This document shows positions 36,544-46,088 of a DNA stretch of 64,000 nucleotides, piece after piece. Every line of letters begins with the position of its first letter. The first letter of the stretch is position 1. The position numbers were made by a program, and so were the translations under genes. Below the pieces are notes generated by a model, which saw nothing but the letters and a program-made list of their open reading frames with translations, was not told the origin of the DNA and searched no databases. Origin of the DNA: Bog-756 sp963777665 (GTDB taxonomy: Bacteria; Actinomycetota; Acidimicrobiia; Acidimicrobiales; RAAP-2); assembly GCA_963777665.1 (NCBI GenBank), contig CAVZRJ010000001.1, forward strand, positions 1,426,001-1,490,000, written 5' to 3'.

Positions 36544-37088
36544 CGCAGGACCTCCGAATCGATCGTGGCCTCCGGAGCGGGCTCCTCGCGGAGTGCGGGA
36601 TGGTCGGCGAGCAGTCGCCTGGCCTCGTGCAGGCGGGACTTCACGGTCCCGGGTCGCCGGCCGATCGCGGTGGCGATCTCCCGCTCGCTCAAGTCGGCGA
36701 AGTAGCGCAGCACGATGACCACCCGGAGGTGGACGGGGAGGTCGGCGAGCGCGTGGTGGATGTCCTGGGACACGGCGGCCTGCCCGAGCCGGTCGTCACC
36801 GGACGCCAGGTCGTCGAGCGCTCCCGCCCCGGATCGTCGGTCCCGATGGGGGATCTCCTGGCGCAGCTTCGAGTTGCAGGTGTTCACGACCACCCGGTAG
36901 AGCCAGGGCCGGGCGTCGGCACCCGCTGCCAACGAGGCGCGGAACCGCCAGGCCCTCAGGTAGGCCTCCTGGACGGCCTCCTCGGCGTCGGATCGGTTGC
37001 CGAGGATCAGGCAGGCGGTGCGGAAGGAGGTGGCGTACCCCTCCTCGAGCCACTGCTCGAGCTCGACCGTCTCGTCACGCCCGCTCAT
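36540..37088 (-). CDS. ECF-type RNA polymerase sigma-70 factor
   Basis: A 182-residue sigma factor with only regions 2 and 4. Region 2 includes ACLILGNRSDAEEAVQEAYL and RPWLYRVVVNTC; region 4 is LPVHLRVVIVLRYFADLSE, followed by REIATAIGRRPGTVKSRLHEAR, the helix-turn-helix that reads the -35 element. I start at ATG 37088, 7 nt after GGGAG; the frame runs back to an ATG at 37121 with no ribosome site. It is followed by the overlapping DUF4349 gene, so both are made together, as is usual for a sigma factor and its membrane-bound regulator. Confidence 0.9.
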   Translation of the reverse strand: MSGRDETVELEQWLEEGYATSFRTACLILGNRSDAEEAVQEAYLRAWRFRASLAAGADARPWLYRVVVNTCNSKLRQEIPHRDRRSGAGALDDLASGDDRLGQAAVSQDIHHALADLPVHLRVVIVLRYFADLSEREIATAIGRRPGTVKSRLHEARRLLADHPALREEPAPEATIDSEVLR

Positions 37089-37278
37089 CGCTGCGCTCCC
37101 TTTCGCGTTGCCGTCGCCCATATCCTGCGCACACCGATACTGACGCCGGGGACCTCGGATCGGTTCGCGGCGCCGTCGGGTCCCAGAGGTTCGGTATCGT
37201 CCCCGTTGGCGCCGAACTGCACCATTGCCGGCAAATCAACGGCGACCGATCGTCGCCCCGGGGAGGGAGGTGACGGCA

Positions 37279-39228
37279 ATGACGACCGCGACGAGCGATC
37301 CACCCCAGGACGCCACGGCGGCGGGTGGGGAACGACCCGCCGCAGCCTCCGGCTCCCTCAATCACCGAGGTGGTGACCCCTCCGGCATCCGCCGATGGTG
37401 GCCAGGGGTGCTCTGTGGCGCCCTCTACCTCGTGCTCGCCTTTGCCGCGTTCGGACTGTCCACCCCTCTGGGCGCCGGCCAGATGGCCGGGGTGCACACC
37501 CCGGACCAGGTGCAGCAGATCTGGTTCCTCGAGTGGGCACGCTTCGCGATCGCCCACGGGCACAATCCGTTCTACAGCCAGTGGATGAACTACCCGGTCG
37601 GAATCAATCTCGGGATCAACACCTCGATGCTCGCGGTGGGCGTCCTCGCGTCGCCGCTGACCGCCATCTTCGGGGCGGTGGAGACCTGGAACCTCTTCCT
37701 CCGGCTGGCCCTGTTCGTGTCGGCGACCTCGATGTGCCTGGTTCTGCGGCGATGGGTCGCCTGGTGGCCCGCGGCCTTCGTCGGGGGTCTCCTCTACGGG
37801 TTCTCCGCGTTCGCGACATTCAACGCGATCGGCTACTTGTTCCTTGTCATGGTCCCGCTCCCCCCGGTGCTCTTCCTCCTGCTGTACGAGATCCTGGTGC
37901 GTCAGCGGTGGCAACCGATTCGTGCGGGTGCGTTGCTCGGCCTCGTGATCGCCGTCCAGTACCTGATCTCCGCCGAGATCGCGGCGAGCACGATGGTGAT
38001 GGTCGTCCTCGCCTGTGCCGTCGCCGCGGTCACCTGTCGCGCTCATGCACCCGTGCACTGGCCGTATCTCCGGTCGGCCGCGATTTCGTGGTTCCTCGTC
38101 ACCTGTGCGTTGGTGGCCTATCCGGTGCTCTTCGGCTTCTTCGGGACCGCCGGCATCAGCGGCGTCCTCAAACAGCCCGGAGGGCAGGGGGACCTTCTCG
38201 GTCCGTTCGTGCCGGGTCCGGAGCAGTGGTTGGCGCCGCTGAACTCGGCGTGGCCGCAGTTCGAGCAGTACTTCGCGGCCGCACCCATGTACCTCGGGAT
38301 CCCCTTCTTCATCGCGGTCCTGGCCACAGCGGTCTGGCTCCGGCACCGCCCGATCGTGCGGTTCGCCGCGGTGATGACCGGATGTGCTTTCGTGCTATCC
38401 CTCGGCAACACACTGCAGGTGCACGGCACCGACACCGGGATACCCCTCCCATTCGTCCTGATCGCCCATCTGCCCATCGTGAGCGGGCTGGTAGCAGCCA
38501 GGTTCTCGCTGTTCACCGCACTCTTCGGTGCGGGAGTGCTCGCCCTCGGACTCGACGAGGTCTACCGAGGCAGGGTACGTCAGGGGCGCCGAGCCTCACG
38601 GTGGAGGACAGCCACCCTGGTCGGAGCGCTCGGCGTGGCGGTCGCCGTCGTGGCACTCCCGATGGTGCCCAGCAGTGCCCGGCCCTCCTCGGCAGCGCCG
38701 GTGATGCCGTTCTTCACCTCGTCCGGCGTAGCGTCGCTCCCCGACGGGAGCGTCGCGCTGTTCTATCCCTACCCCGGGGCGGTGCCGAAGATCATCCACG
38801 GTCGACCGGTGACGAGCTATCCGTTCGCTGAACAGGTCGACAACGCTCTCCTCGACCAGGCGGTGTCCGGCATGCGGTTCCGTCTCATCGGCGGCTACGG
38901 ATGGATGCCCCCGAAGCGAAGCGGTGGTGTCCCGGACCCGACCCCGCTCAACCCGAGCTCGGTCCAGGCGCTCTTCGACGTCTCCTTCTACGGATCTCCG
39001 ACCCCAGCGCAGGCACGCATCCTCGCGATCAGCCCGCTCACCGCCGATCTCCGGGAGTTCCTGCACGACCAGCGCGTCGACGAGGTGATCGCCCTGCCGG
39101 TGGGACGCGACCCGGAACGGGTCGTGACCGCGGTGACCGCCGCCATCGGCTCACCCTCCCTGTCGGGCGGGACCACCATCTGGCTGCATGTCCCCACACG
39201 ATTGGCGGAGCTCGGCACTCCCGGATGA
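37279..39228 (+). CDS. Polytopic membrane protein, GT-C / YfhO-like layout
   Basis: A 649-residue integral membrane protein. After a disordered N-terminus (about 45 residues) there are about 12 spans up to residue 480, then an extracytoplasmic C-terminal domain of about 160 residues. The first loop holds HTPDQVQQIWFLEWARFA and NPFYSQWMNYPVG, the kind of acidic/aromatic loop seen in GT-C glycosyltransferases and YfhO-type proteins. I cannot assign a substrate. ATG 37279 follows GGGAGGGAGGTG, a strong ribosome site. The gene is divergent from the sigma-factor operon. Confidence 0.65.
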   Translation: MTTATSDPPQDATAAGGERPAAASGSLNHRGGDPSGIRRWWPGVLCGALYLVLAFAAFGLSTPLGAGQMAGVHTPDQVQQIWFLEWARFAIAHGHNPFYSQWMNYPVGINLGINTSMLAVGVLASPLTAIFGAVETWNLFLRLALFVSATSMCLVLRRWVAWWPAAFVGGLLYGFSAFATFNAIGYLFLVMVPLPPVLFLLLYEILVRQRWQPIRAGALLGLVIAVQYLISAEIAASTMVMVVLACAVAAVTCRAHAPVHWPYLRSAAISWFLVTCALVAYPVLFGFFGTAGISGVLKQPGGQGDLLGPFVPGPEQWLAPLNSAWPQFEQYFAAAPMYLGIPFFIAVLATAVWLRHRPIVRFAAVMTGCAFVLSLGNTLQVHGTDTGIPLPFVLIAHLPIVSGLVAARFSLFTALFGAGVLALGLDEVYRGRVRQGRRASRWRTATLVGALGVAVAVVALPMVPSSARPSSAAPVMPFFTSSGVASLPDGSVALFYPYPGAVPKIIHGRPVTSYPFAEQVDNALLDQAVSGMRFRLIGGYGWMPPKRSGGVPDPTPLNPSSVQALFDVSFYGSPTPAQARILAISPLTADLREFLHDQRVDEVIALPVGRDPERVVTAVTAAIGSPSLSGGTTIWLHVPTRLAELGTPG

Positions 39229-39549
39229 CCGCAGTACCGGCGCCTCACTGTTTGGCCGGCTCGTTCGTCGGGTGCCGCCGACGAGGAGCACGGCGACGAG
39301 ACAGAGGGCGGAATGGTCACGAGTGGACCACATCACGCGGACCGACTGTCCGCCGGCCTGGCTGCCGATCAACAGCAGCCAGCGAGTTGACGCCCATCGA
39401 CCAGCCCATGGCCATGACCGAGACGATCGTGCCCGGGACCAGGCAGGCGATCCGCCACTGGCACCCTGAAGGGGCGGCAACGATCGCCTTCATAGGGGCA
39501 ACCGGATAGCGCATCTTCTCGCGGAGCAGACCATTCTGTTCGATCCACG
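39229..39549. other. 321-nt space between convergent genes
   Basis: No supported gene. On the minus strand two overlapping frames could be pieces of one small membrane protein: hydrophobic CLVPGTIVSVMAMGWSMGV in one frame, and LLLIGSQAGG, then ALCLVAVLLVGG in the other, with a shift near 39380. Neither has a ribosome site that I can see. I list it only because several genes in this window are frameshifted. Confidence 0.25.
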
Positions 39550-41037
39550 TCAGAGATGGAGCGGCGGGTAGCGCGCGTCCATCCCGTGGCTGAGCGTGAC
39601 GTCCGAATCCGGCACCGCGGCCGCCCGGTAGGAGGTGTAGGGCCAGTAGTCGATGTAGATTTGCCGCGCTCCCGAGGGGCTGAGCTCGGTCACGTAGGTC
39701 CCGTTGCCCCAGTCGATGAGCCAGTTGCCTCCCGGTAGCTTGTTCGCGCTTCCGCAGCAGTAGCTGTTGTGGAGATGCTTCGGGTCCGTGACGTCCTCGA
39801 CGATCGTCGCGGTGTGGGTGGTGAAATCGATCTGGAACCGCAGCGCCCGTGACGCGGCCCCGGTCTCCAGGGTCGCGTTGTCGTGCACGGTGATCGAGCC
39901 GTCGCTCAGCTGCCGGGCGTCGTGCTGCCCGGAGAAGACCTGCGGGTAGGTGTTGCCGACCACCGTCAGGCTCTGTGGGGTCGAGGTGCCCCCGAGCTTC
40001 CAGATGATGTTGCCGGTGGTCTTGTTGATGTCGTAGACCGCATCCAGGTCCCGAGCGCTCATGATGATGTGGTTGCCGATCTCCTGGATGGAGTTCATGT
40101 GGATCGCGTTGAGTCCCAAATTGCCAACTGCCTCGTTGTGAAAATTGGCGTTCTCCGTGGCCAGGTCTATGTGTGCGAGCGTGTCCCAGCTCCAGACCAC
40201 CTGACCCTGCGGGTCGAGTTCGATGATCACGTCATCCACCACTTGAGCCGTGGGGGACAGGCCCCACGAGGAGAGGTCCGTGGTCGAACTGACGTCCTTG
40301 ATGCCGAGATAGTCCCCGTTGGACAGGACCTGGAAATCATGGAGATCGAGCGCCGTCCCCGCACCGGGGTTCCCAACGGTCGTCTCGACAGTGCCGTCGA
40401 GGTTGCGGATCGTGTCCACGCCGCCCGAGGCGGTTCCCGTCCACCATCCGATGTGGCCGGGGCCGTAGAAGGCGGCGTTGATCGGCGACTTGGTGTCCTG
40501 GTACCACCAGACCGGCACGCCGTGGTCGTCGAAGGCGATCACGTAGTCGGAGGTCGGACCGCCGGGACCGCCCGTCGGTGCCACCAGATAGCCATGAGCC
40601 TGTGGGGTTCCGTCTATCGTCGCCTTGTAGGCCGGGAAGTCGGCCGGAAGACACCGGATGGTGTAGGTATGCCCACCCTCGCTGACGTACACGGCCTGGT
40701 TCGCCACGAGGCCGGCCTTGACCGCCGCCGGTTGAGCGTAGGACTTCCCACCGATCGTGACCGTGCCGGTGCCGGTGGTGGTGATGCTGGTGGTTGCGGA
40801 GCCGGAACACCGGACCGCGTAGTCGTAGATGCTCGCCTTGAACGAAGGGGTCAAAGCGGGAGTCGTCTGGATCGAGATCGGCGTGGCGGCTCGTGCCGGC
40901 GGTGAGGTCACGCCGATCGCGAACGCAGCCAGCAGAGACACGAGCACTCCGAACCACCGGAGTCGTCGCTTGGTCCGGCCGGAGGTCTGCCGAAGTCCGA
41001 GGAACGATAGAGCCTGCGCGGGCGCTGAGAACACGAC
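39550..41037 (-). CDS. Secreted arylsulfotransferase (ASST)-family protein
   Basis: A 495-residue exported protein. A basic stretch and a hydrophobic segment end in PPARAATP, a signal peptide. An Ig-like N-terminal domain follows, and then a six-bladed propeller: ALDLHDFQVLSNGDYLG, NAIHMNSIQEIGNHI, GNIIWKLGG, FSGQHDARQLSDGSITV and ANKLPGGNWLIDWGNG. The repeated His-containing blade motifs (DLHD, NAIHMN, GQHDA) match arylsulfotransferase-like proteins. True ASST moves sulfate between phenols; many actinobacterial members are untested. GTG 41037 is 7 nt past the upstream stop at 41045, so the two are probably co-transcribed. Confidence 0.75.
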   Translation of the reverse strand, partial: VVFSAPAQALSFLGLRQTSGRTKRRLRWFGVLVSLLAAFAIGVTSPPARAATPISIQTTPALTPSFKASIYDYAVRCSGSATTSITTTGTGTVTIGGKSYAQPAAVKAGLVANQAVYVSEGGHTYTIRCLPADFPAYKATIDGTPQAHGYLVAPTGGPGGPTSDYVIAFDDHGVPVWWYQDTKSPINAAFYGPGHIGWWTGTASGGVDTIRNLDGTVETTVGNPGAGTALDLHDFQVLSNGDYLGIKDVSSTTDLSSWGLSPTAQVVDDVIIELDPQGQVVWSWDTLAHIDLATENANFHNEAVGNLGLNAIHMNSIQEIGNHIIMSARDLDAVYDINKTTGNIIWKLGGTSTPQSLTVVGNTYPQVFSGQHDARQLSDGSITVHDNATLETGAASRALRFQIDFTTHTATIVEDVTDPKHLHNSYCCGSANKLPGGNWLIDWGNGTYVTELSPSGARQIYIDYWPYTSYRAAAVPDSDVTLSHGMDARYPPLHL

Positions 41038-41044
41038 CAGTGCC

Positions 41045-42928
41045 TCAGAGGCCGGCGGTCGTCGAGGGGGTGAGGGTGAGTCCTCCCTGTGGCCCCTGGC
41101 AGATATCGATCGTGACGGGGTCGCCCTTCTTCGTGTAGGTCGACGTTCCACCGGAAACCACGCCCGAGAGTTCGTGCTCGGTGTCGTAGAGGGGACAGGC
41201 CCCCCGGCCAGGGGAGGAGGAGGACCACGTCGCGATGGTGGTCCCGCCGCTCGTCGCCCACTTGAGCGTCCCACCCGACGTCAGCACCGACCCCGGGGCG
41301 CTGGCGGACGTATTGGAGGCCGATGTCGGCGTGCACGAGGTCAGGATGAGGGTCGTTGAGGCTTTGCCGTCGGCCTTGGCGCAGGTCACGCTCGGCGCAC
41401 CACGGACGACGTCGACCTGCGCGGTAGCCGACGACCACGCGTAGGTGGGGTCTCCGACGTAGGTAGCGGCGACGGTGTCCACGCCCACCGGTGCCCGGGT
41501 CGAGGTACAGGATCCGGTGCCGTTCACCAACGTGGCTGAACAGAGGACGGTCGATCCGATGGCAAAGTTCACACCGCCGGTCGGGGTGCCCGATCCGGAT
41601 GTGGGGGTAATGGAGGCATGATACGTGGTGACGTGGCCGACGACCGCTGGGGACGGGGTCACCGACGGCTGGGTGGTGTCGGCGGTCGTGCCACCGGCCA
41701 TCTCGACGAGCGCGGCCTGCGGCAGGTTGCCCGTGCCCGCCCCCCCCGTGATGTAATTCCAGCCGGCGATCACGCAACTGCTCGCGTCGAGGCAGGACGC
41801 ACCCTCGAGGTAGTTCGACGCGGTTCCCTGGCTGGGGCTCGGGACGACGGTGAGACTCGTCCCGTCCCACGCCGCCACCAGGGTCTGTTGGATATTGCCC
41901 GCTTTGGTGAATTCACCCACGACCTGGCACTGGCCGACGCCGGAGCACGAGACGCCGGTCAACACGTTCGTCCTGCTGCCCGGGTCGGGACTCGTGACGA
42001 CGGTCCAGCTCGTGCCGTCCCAGCTCTCGACGAGGGTCAGCAGGTTCGCCTCTGAACCGACGGCCAGACAGCTCACCGGGCTCGCGCAGGAGACGGCGGA
42101 GAGAGAGTTACCCCCGCCCCAGGGGTCAGGGCTCGGGGCGATCGTCCAGCTGGTCCCGTCCCAGGACTCGACGAGGGTCTGAGCGACCCTGGTCGAGCTG
42201 TACGAGGTGCCCACCGCGACGCAGGCGGTCGAGCTGGTACAGGACACACCCGAGAGCACGTTGTCGCCGTTTCCCTGGTCGGGGCTCGTGGGGATCGTCC
42301 AGCTGGTCCCGTCCCAGGACTCGACGAGGGTCTGCCACGTCCCGGTCGAGCTGTACGAGGAGCCCGCCGCGACGCAGTCGGTGGGGCTGGCACAGGAGAC
42401 ACCCGCGAGCAGGTTGTCACTGGTGCCCTGATCGGGGCTCGTCGCGATCGTCCAGCTGGTCCCGTCCCAGGACTCGACGAGGGTCTGAGCGAGCGAGGGC
42501 GTGGCGTTTTCGTACCCGACCGCCACGCAGGAGGAGGGGGTCGAACAGCTCACCCCGGTGAGGCGGTTGTCGCCACTGCCCTGGTCGGGGCTCGTCATGA
42601 GCGACCACTGGGCGCCGTTCCACTCCTCCGCGAGCGCCCTGTAGACATGCGACGAGTTCTCCCACGCTCCGACGGCGATGCACAGGGTCCAGCTGGTGCA
42701 CGACACCCCGTTGAGGACGTACTCGAGGGCACCGGCACCCGGGTTCGGGGTTGGCACGATCGTCAACGGAGAAGGCGACGATGCACCGGCCGGCGTGGAC
42801 GGGAACACGCTGAGCACGGCTTCGCCCGCCACCAGCGCGACCAGTACCACCAGCGCGACAACTACTGCCGCCAGGCGACTGGGGCCACCCGACGACGACG
42901 ATCGTTCCGCGATCAGTTTGCGATGCAC
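41045..42928 (-). CDS. Secreted repeat protein, beta-propeller-like, with Ig-like domain
   Basis: A 627-residue exported protein. After a signal-anchor (hydrophobic residues about 20-42) come seven or eight repeats of about 47 residues, each of the form LVESWDGTSWTI..SPDQG and then L.GVSC.S...CVAVG; the paired cysteines recur in every copy. Repeats of this shape are seen in Actinomycetota and probably form blades of a propeller. Residues about 430-530 are an Ig-like domain (GVNFAIGSTVLCSATLVNG) and the rest is a Ser/Thr-rich domain. Near-identical DNA segments (for example around 42130-42180 and 42290-42340) show recent repeat copying. Function unknown; probably surface-exposed. Confidence 0.75.
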   Translation of the reverse strand: MHRKLIAERSSSSGGPSRLAAVVVALVVLVALVAGEAVLSVFPSTPAGASSPSPLTIVPTPNPGAGALEYVLNGVSCTSWTLCIAVGAWENSSHVYRALAEEWNGAQWSLMTSPDQGSGDNRLTGVSCSTPSSCVAVGYENATPSLAQTLVESWDGTSWTIATSPDQGTSDNLLAGVSCASPTDCVAAGSSYSSTGTWQTLVESWDGTSWTIPTSPDQGNGDNVLSGVSCTSSTACVAVGTSYSSTRVAQTLVESWDGTSWTIAPSPDPWGGGNSLSAVSCASPVSCLAVGSEANLLTLVESWDGTSWTVVTSPDPGSRTNVLTGVSCSGVGQCQVVGEFTKAGNIQQTLVAAWDGTSLTVVPSPSQGTASNYLEGASCLDASSCVIAGWNYITGGAGTGNLPQAALVEMAGGTTADTTQPSVTPSPAVVGHVTTYHASITPTSGSGTPTGGVNFAIGSTVLCSATLVNGTGSCTSTRAPVGVDTVAATYVGDPTYAWSSATAQVDVVRGAPSVTCAKADGKASTTLILTSCTPTSASNTSASAPGSVLTSGGTLKWATSGGTTIATWSSSSPGRGACPLYDTEHELSGVVSGGTSTYTKKGDPVTIDICQGPQGGLTLTPSTTAGL

Positions 42929-43174
42929 CCCTCAGTACCCCCTCGCAGAAACAAACGACAGATCAGGATTCAAGGATCAACCCTTCCACATCGTAGGGAC
43001 GGTTGTCACTCCCTCGCGTCCAGTTTTCCTCGCGGTTCACGTCTCACGGCTGGCTCCTGTGGGCGGCGCCCGGAGGCGACGACCCGGCGCACGCGCAGTT
43101 TGGTACCGTGGCCACGGATGTGGCGGACGTGCGGCCAGGCAGGCTAGGTTCGGACTCCAGGGGGTCGATAGGCC

Positions 43175-44677
43175 ATGAGGGCATTGAGGAATTCCGTATC
43201 CATACGTGTGGTCACGGCTGCAACGGCTGCGGTCGTCGTGGCATCGGCCTGCGGGGCAGCCATCGCAGCATCGGGCTCCGCGGCAGGTAGCGGACCCACC
43301 TCCCGCGCACACTCAGTGGTCACGCACTCGCTCACCGCGGTCGTGAGCCACCCGACATCAACCTCGACGTTCGTCGCGCCAGCGGGGATCCACAAGATCA
43401 AGCACGTGATCGTGATCATGCAGGAGAACCGTTCCCTCGACGACTACTTCGGCACCTTTCCCGGAGCCGACGGCATCCCGGCGGCAAACGGACAGTTCAC
43501 GGTCTGCGTTCCCGACCCGGTGACCAAGGGCTGCGACAAGCCGTACCACAACCCCTCTGACACCGACCTCGGCGGTTGCCACGGCGTCTCCTGCATCCCA
43601 ACCGTCGAGGACGGGGGCAAGATGGACGGATTCGTCGCCTCTGCCGAGCAGTACTCGTACCCGTCAGACGTTATGGGGTACGAGGACGCACGGGACATCC
43701 CCAACTACTGGGCCTACGCCCAGAACTTCGTGCTCGACGACCATTTCTTCGCGGCATCGTTGGGATGGAGCCTGCCTCAGCACCTCTACATGGTCTCGGG
43801 CTGGTCGGCCCTGTGCTCGACGACGGCCGCATCGAGCTGCGTGAACGACATCCACGGGCCCGTCACCCCGGCCGCGGAGGAGGCAGGTGTCAGCCAAGCG
43901 CTCGCCACCGGCTCGTCGAACATCCACAGTTCGTGGACCGACATCACCTATCTCCTCAACAAGAACCATTTGACTTGGCGGTACTACATCGAGAACGGCG
44001 CCAAGGTGAACTGTGTCGACGGCCACACGAACACCTGTCCCACCGGTGCACAGACCTACAAGACGCCCGGCATCTGGGACCCGCTACCGATCTTCACGGA
44101 CGTCCAGCAAAACAACCAGATCTCGAACATGCAACCCGACAGCACGTACTTCGCGGCGGCCAGTGCCGGAACCTTGCCTACCGTCTCCTGGATCGAACCC
44201 AGCGGGCCCAACTCCGAGCACCCCCAGGTCGGCGGGATCCACGAAGGCCAGGCCTACGTGACCAATCTGATCAACGCCGCCATGAAAGGTCCCGAATGGG
44301 ATTCGACCGCCATCTTCCTGACCTGGGACGAGTGGGGGGGCTTCTACGACCACGTCATGCCCCCGACGGTCGACGGAAACGGTTACGGAATCCGAGTCCC
44401 GAGCCTCGTCATCAGCCCCTACGCGAAGAAGGGGTACATCGACCACCAGGTGCTGAGCGATGACGCCTACCTCCAGTTCATCGAAGACGACTTCCTCAAC
44501 GGAGCCCGGCTCGATCCGGCGACCGACGGGCGGCCGGATCCGCGTCCCGACGTCCGCGAGAACGCGCCGCAGCTTGGAAGCATCTTGAACGACTTCGACT
44601 TCACCCAGCTGCCCCGCGCTCCGCTGGTCCTGCCCCTCAACCCGGCCCCGGGTCCGGCCTCGACCCCCGGAGGTTGA
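43175..44677 (+). CDS. Secreted phospholipase C / acid phosphatase-like phosphoesterase
   Basis: A 500-residue exported enzyme of the phosphoesterase family (PF04185-like). After a signal peptide (VVTAATAAVVVASACGAAI) the domain opens with KHVIVIMQENRSLDDYFGTF, the family signature with the metal-binding Glu-Asn. Further blocks are NFVLDDHFF, SLGWSLPQHLYMVSG, TLPTVSWIEPSGPNSEHP and FLTWDEWGGFYDHVMPP, which hold the remaining metal ligands. Members cleave phospholipid head groups or release phosphate from esters. ATG 43175 is 12 nt after AGGGGG; TAGGTT at 43145-43150 may be its -10 box. Divergent from the repeat-protein gene. Confidence 0.85.
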   Translation: MRALRNSVSIRVVTAATAAVVVASACGAAIAASGSAAGSGPTSRAHSVVTHSLTAVVSHPTSTSTFVAPAGIHKIKHVIVIMQENRSLDDYFGTFPGADGIPAANGQFTVCVPDPVTKGCDKPYHNPSDTDLGGCHGVSCIPTVEDGGKMDGFVASAEQYSYPSDVMGYEDARDIPNYWAYAQNFVLDDHFFAASLGWSLPQHLYMVSGWSALCSTTAASSCVNDIHGPVTPAAEEAGVSQALATGSSNIHSSWTDITYLLNKNHLTWRYYIENGAKVNCVDGHTNTCPTGAQTYKTPGIWDPLPIFTDVQQNNQISNMQPDSTYFAAASAGTLPTVSWIEPSGPNSEHPQVGGIHEGQAYVTNLINAAMKGPEWDSTAIFLTWDEWGGFYDHVMPPTVDGNGYGIRVPSLVISPYAKKGYIDHQVLSDDAYLQFIEDDFLNGARLDPATDGRPDPRPDVRENAPQLGSILNDFDFTQLPRAPLVLPLNPAPGPASTPGG

Positions 44678-44681
44678 GCCC

Positions 44682-45425
44682 TTAGCCGTTGGCGTCCGGC
44701 ACCGTCGGCGGGGTCGCTTTGATCGGTGTGGTCGGCAGCTTTGCGAGCGCGGCGGCCACGAAGGACTGCAGCTCGCCCATGTCCACGGTCCCTGACTCGG
44801 TGAGGGCGACGCCCACGACGTAGCTGCCCTTCTGGGCGATGACGATGTTCTGGTGGACGGTCTGCGCGTTCGAGGTGATCGTCGCCGCATAGGCCGCGCT
44901 CCGTGCACCCTCGGTGGGCGCGGGAACCGGATGCATGCTGCCGTAGGCCGGCTGTCCGTCGAGCGTGGTCGAGAAGGTCGTCGTGTTGTTGTAGGAGATC
45001 TGGGTCACCGAGAATCCCGCCACCGCCGAGTAGGCAGAAGCGAGATCCTCGGTCAGTCCGGGAAGACCTCCGGGCATGCTGAACGCGACGTGGGCGTAGG
45101 AGAGCGCGACGAGCGTGTCGCCGGCCGGGTCGGGGAAGGCACTCACCGCGAAGGCTGAGCGGGAACGGTTGACGCCCCAGCCTTTCGGGAGATTGGACGC
45201 CTTCAGCAGCAGGGGCAGCACACTCGGCCCGGTGGTCCCGGTCTTGGCCGGTGTCTGCAGCGCCTTGGTGCGCGCCGCCCCGGTGGTGCTCGGGGACAGG
45301 CCCGTGGTCGGCGGCGTGCTGGAGGCGGTGGTCGTGGAGCTCCCGGTGGCCACGGGGCTCGCCGACGAGCAGCCGACGAGGCCCACCCCTGCCGCCGCAA
45401 TCGCCATGAGTCGCAGGTGCTTCAT
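44682..45425 (-). CDS. Predicted lipoprotein of unknown function
   Basis: A 247-residue lipoprotein: MKHLRLMAIAAAGVGLVGC ends in a lipobox, followed by a Ser/Thr/Pro linker of about 40 residues. The mature domain (LLLKASNLPKGWGVNRS, then QISYNNTTTFSTTLDGQPAYGS) has regular strands. It resembles the sensor-like exported domains of Actinomycetota, but I cannot name it. ATG 45425 follows GAGGGGGAC. Its stop is 4 nt from the stop of the convergent phosphoesterase gene. Confidence 0.6.
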   Translation of the reverse strand: MKHLRLMAIAAAGVGLVGCSSASPVATGSSTTTASSTPPTTGLSPSTTGAARTKALQTPAKTGTTGPSVLPLLLKASNLPKGWGVNRSRSAFAVSAFPDPAGDTLVALSYAHVAFSMPGGLPGLTEDLASAYSAVAGFSVTQISYNNTTTFSTTLDGQPAYGSMHPVPAPTEGARSAAYAATITSNAQTVHQNIVIAQKGSYVVGVALTESGTVDMGELQSFVAAALAKLPTTPIKATPPTVPDANG

Positions 45426-45617
45426 CCGTCCCCCTCGTGACACCCGTGCCCGTGCAGAGCTCGCGGCCTCCCAGCCGATCCTATCGGAGGGCGGCTTCAG
45501 GTCGACAGCAGCCAGCGGCGCAGCGACCGACCAGTGGAGCGGAGGGCAGAGCTGCCGGATACGATCACCCGGCGGCCCGACCGGACCGCGATCACCAGCG
45601 ACGTAGGGATCCGGCAC

Positions 45618-46052
45618 ATGGCCGAGAGCGTCCGAGCCAATGGGGAGTACGTGGACGTCGGAGCGCGTCACCTGCTCACGAGCTTGCTCATGCGCCAGGC
45701 GGACGATCCCGTGGCCGGTCCGTCACTCGAGATGGACCTGCGGGACGAAGTCGTCAATCCACACGGCAGCCTGCACGGAGGGCTGATGGGAGTCCTCATC
45801 GAGTGCGGGGCCGCCGGGTGTGCCGTGCGGGCAGCCGGATCGGAAAACATCGTGGCCTCGGACATGCAGATCCGCTTCCTCTCTGCGGTGAAGGTCGGAC
45901 CGGCTCGGGTGCTGTCGACCGTCCTGCGGCGGGGCCGGCGGGCCGTGATCATCCGGTCCGACGTCATCGATGTCGGCGACGACAGGAAGCTGGTGGCGTC
46001 GGCCACGCTCTCCTATGCGGTCCTCGACAGGGCCGACGGGACATCCGGCTGA
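45618..46052 (+). CDS. PaaI-type hotdog thioesterase family protein
   Basis: A 144-residue single hotdog domain. NPHGSLHGGLMGVLIECGAAG carries the HGG motif and the long central helix of PaaI-like acyl-CoA thioesterases, and SDMQIRFLSAVKVGPARV is the following strand pair. They cleave acyl- or aryl-CoA esters as tetramers. The substrate is unknown. I choose ATG 45618 (AGGGATC upstream); the frame runs back to 45534, but without a ribosome site. A single gene divergent from the lipoprotein gene. Confidence 0.8.
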   Translation: MAESVRANGEYVDVGARHLLTSLLMRQADDPVAGPSLEMDLRDEVVNPHGSLHGGLMGVLIECGAAGCAVRAAGSENIVASDMQIRFLSAVKVGPARVLSTVLRRGRRAVIIRSDVIDVGDDRKLVASATLSYAVLDRADGTSG

Positions 46053-46088
46053 CCTGCTGACGAACTGCCGGTCGACGACCGACCCGCT

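Noticed and set aside
41045..42928. CRISPR-like repeats
   Set aside because: The repeated DNA is in frame and encodes a repeated protein motif; there are no unique spacers of constant length.
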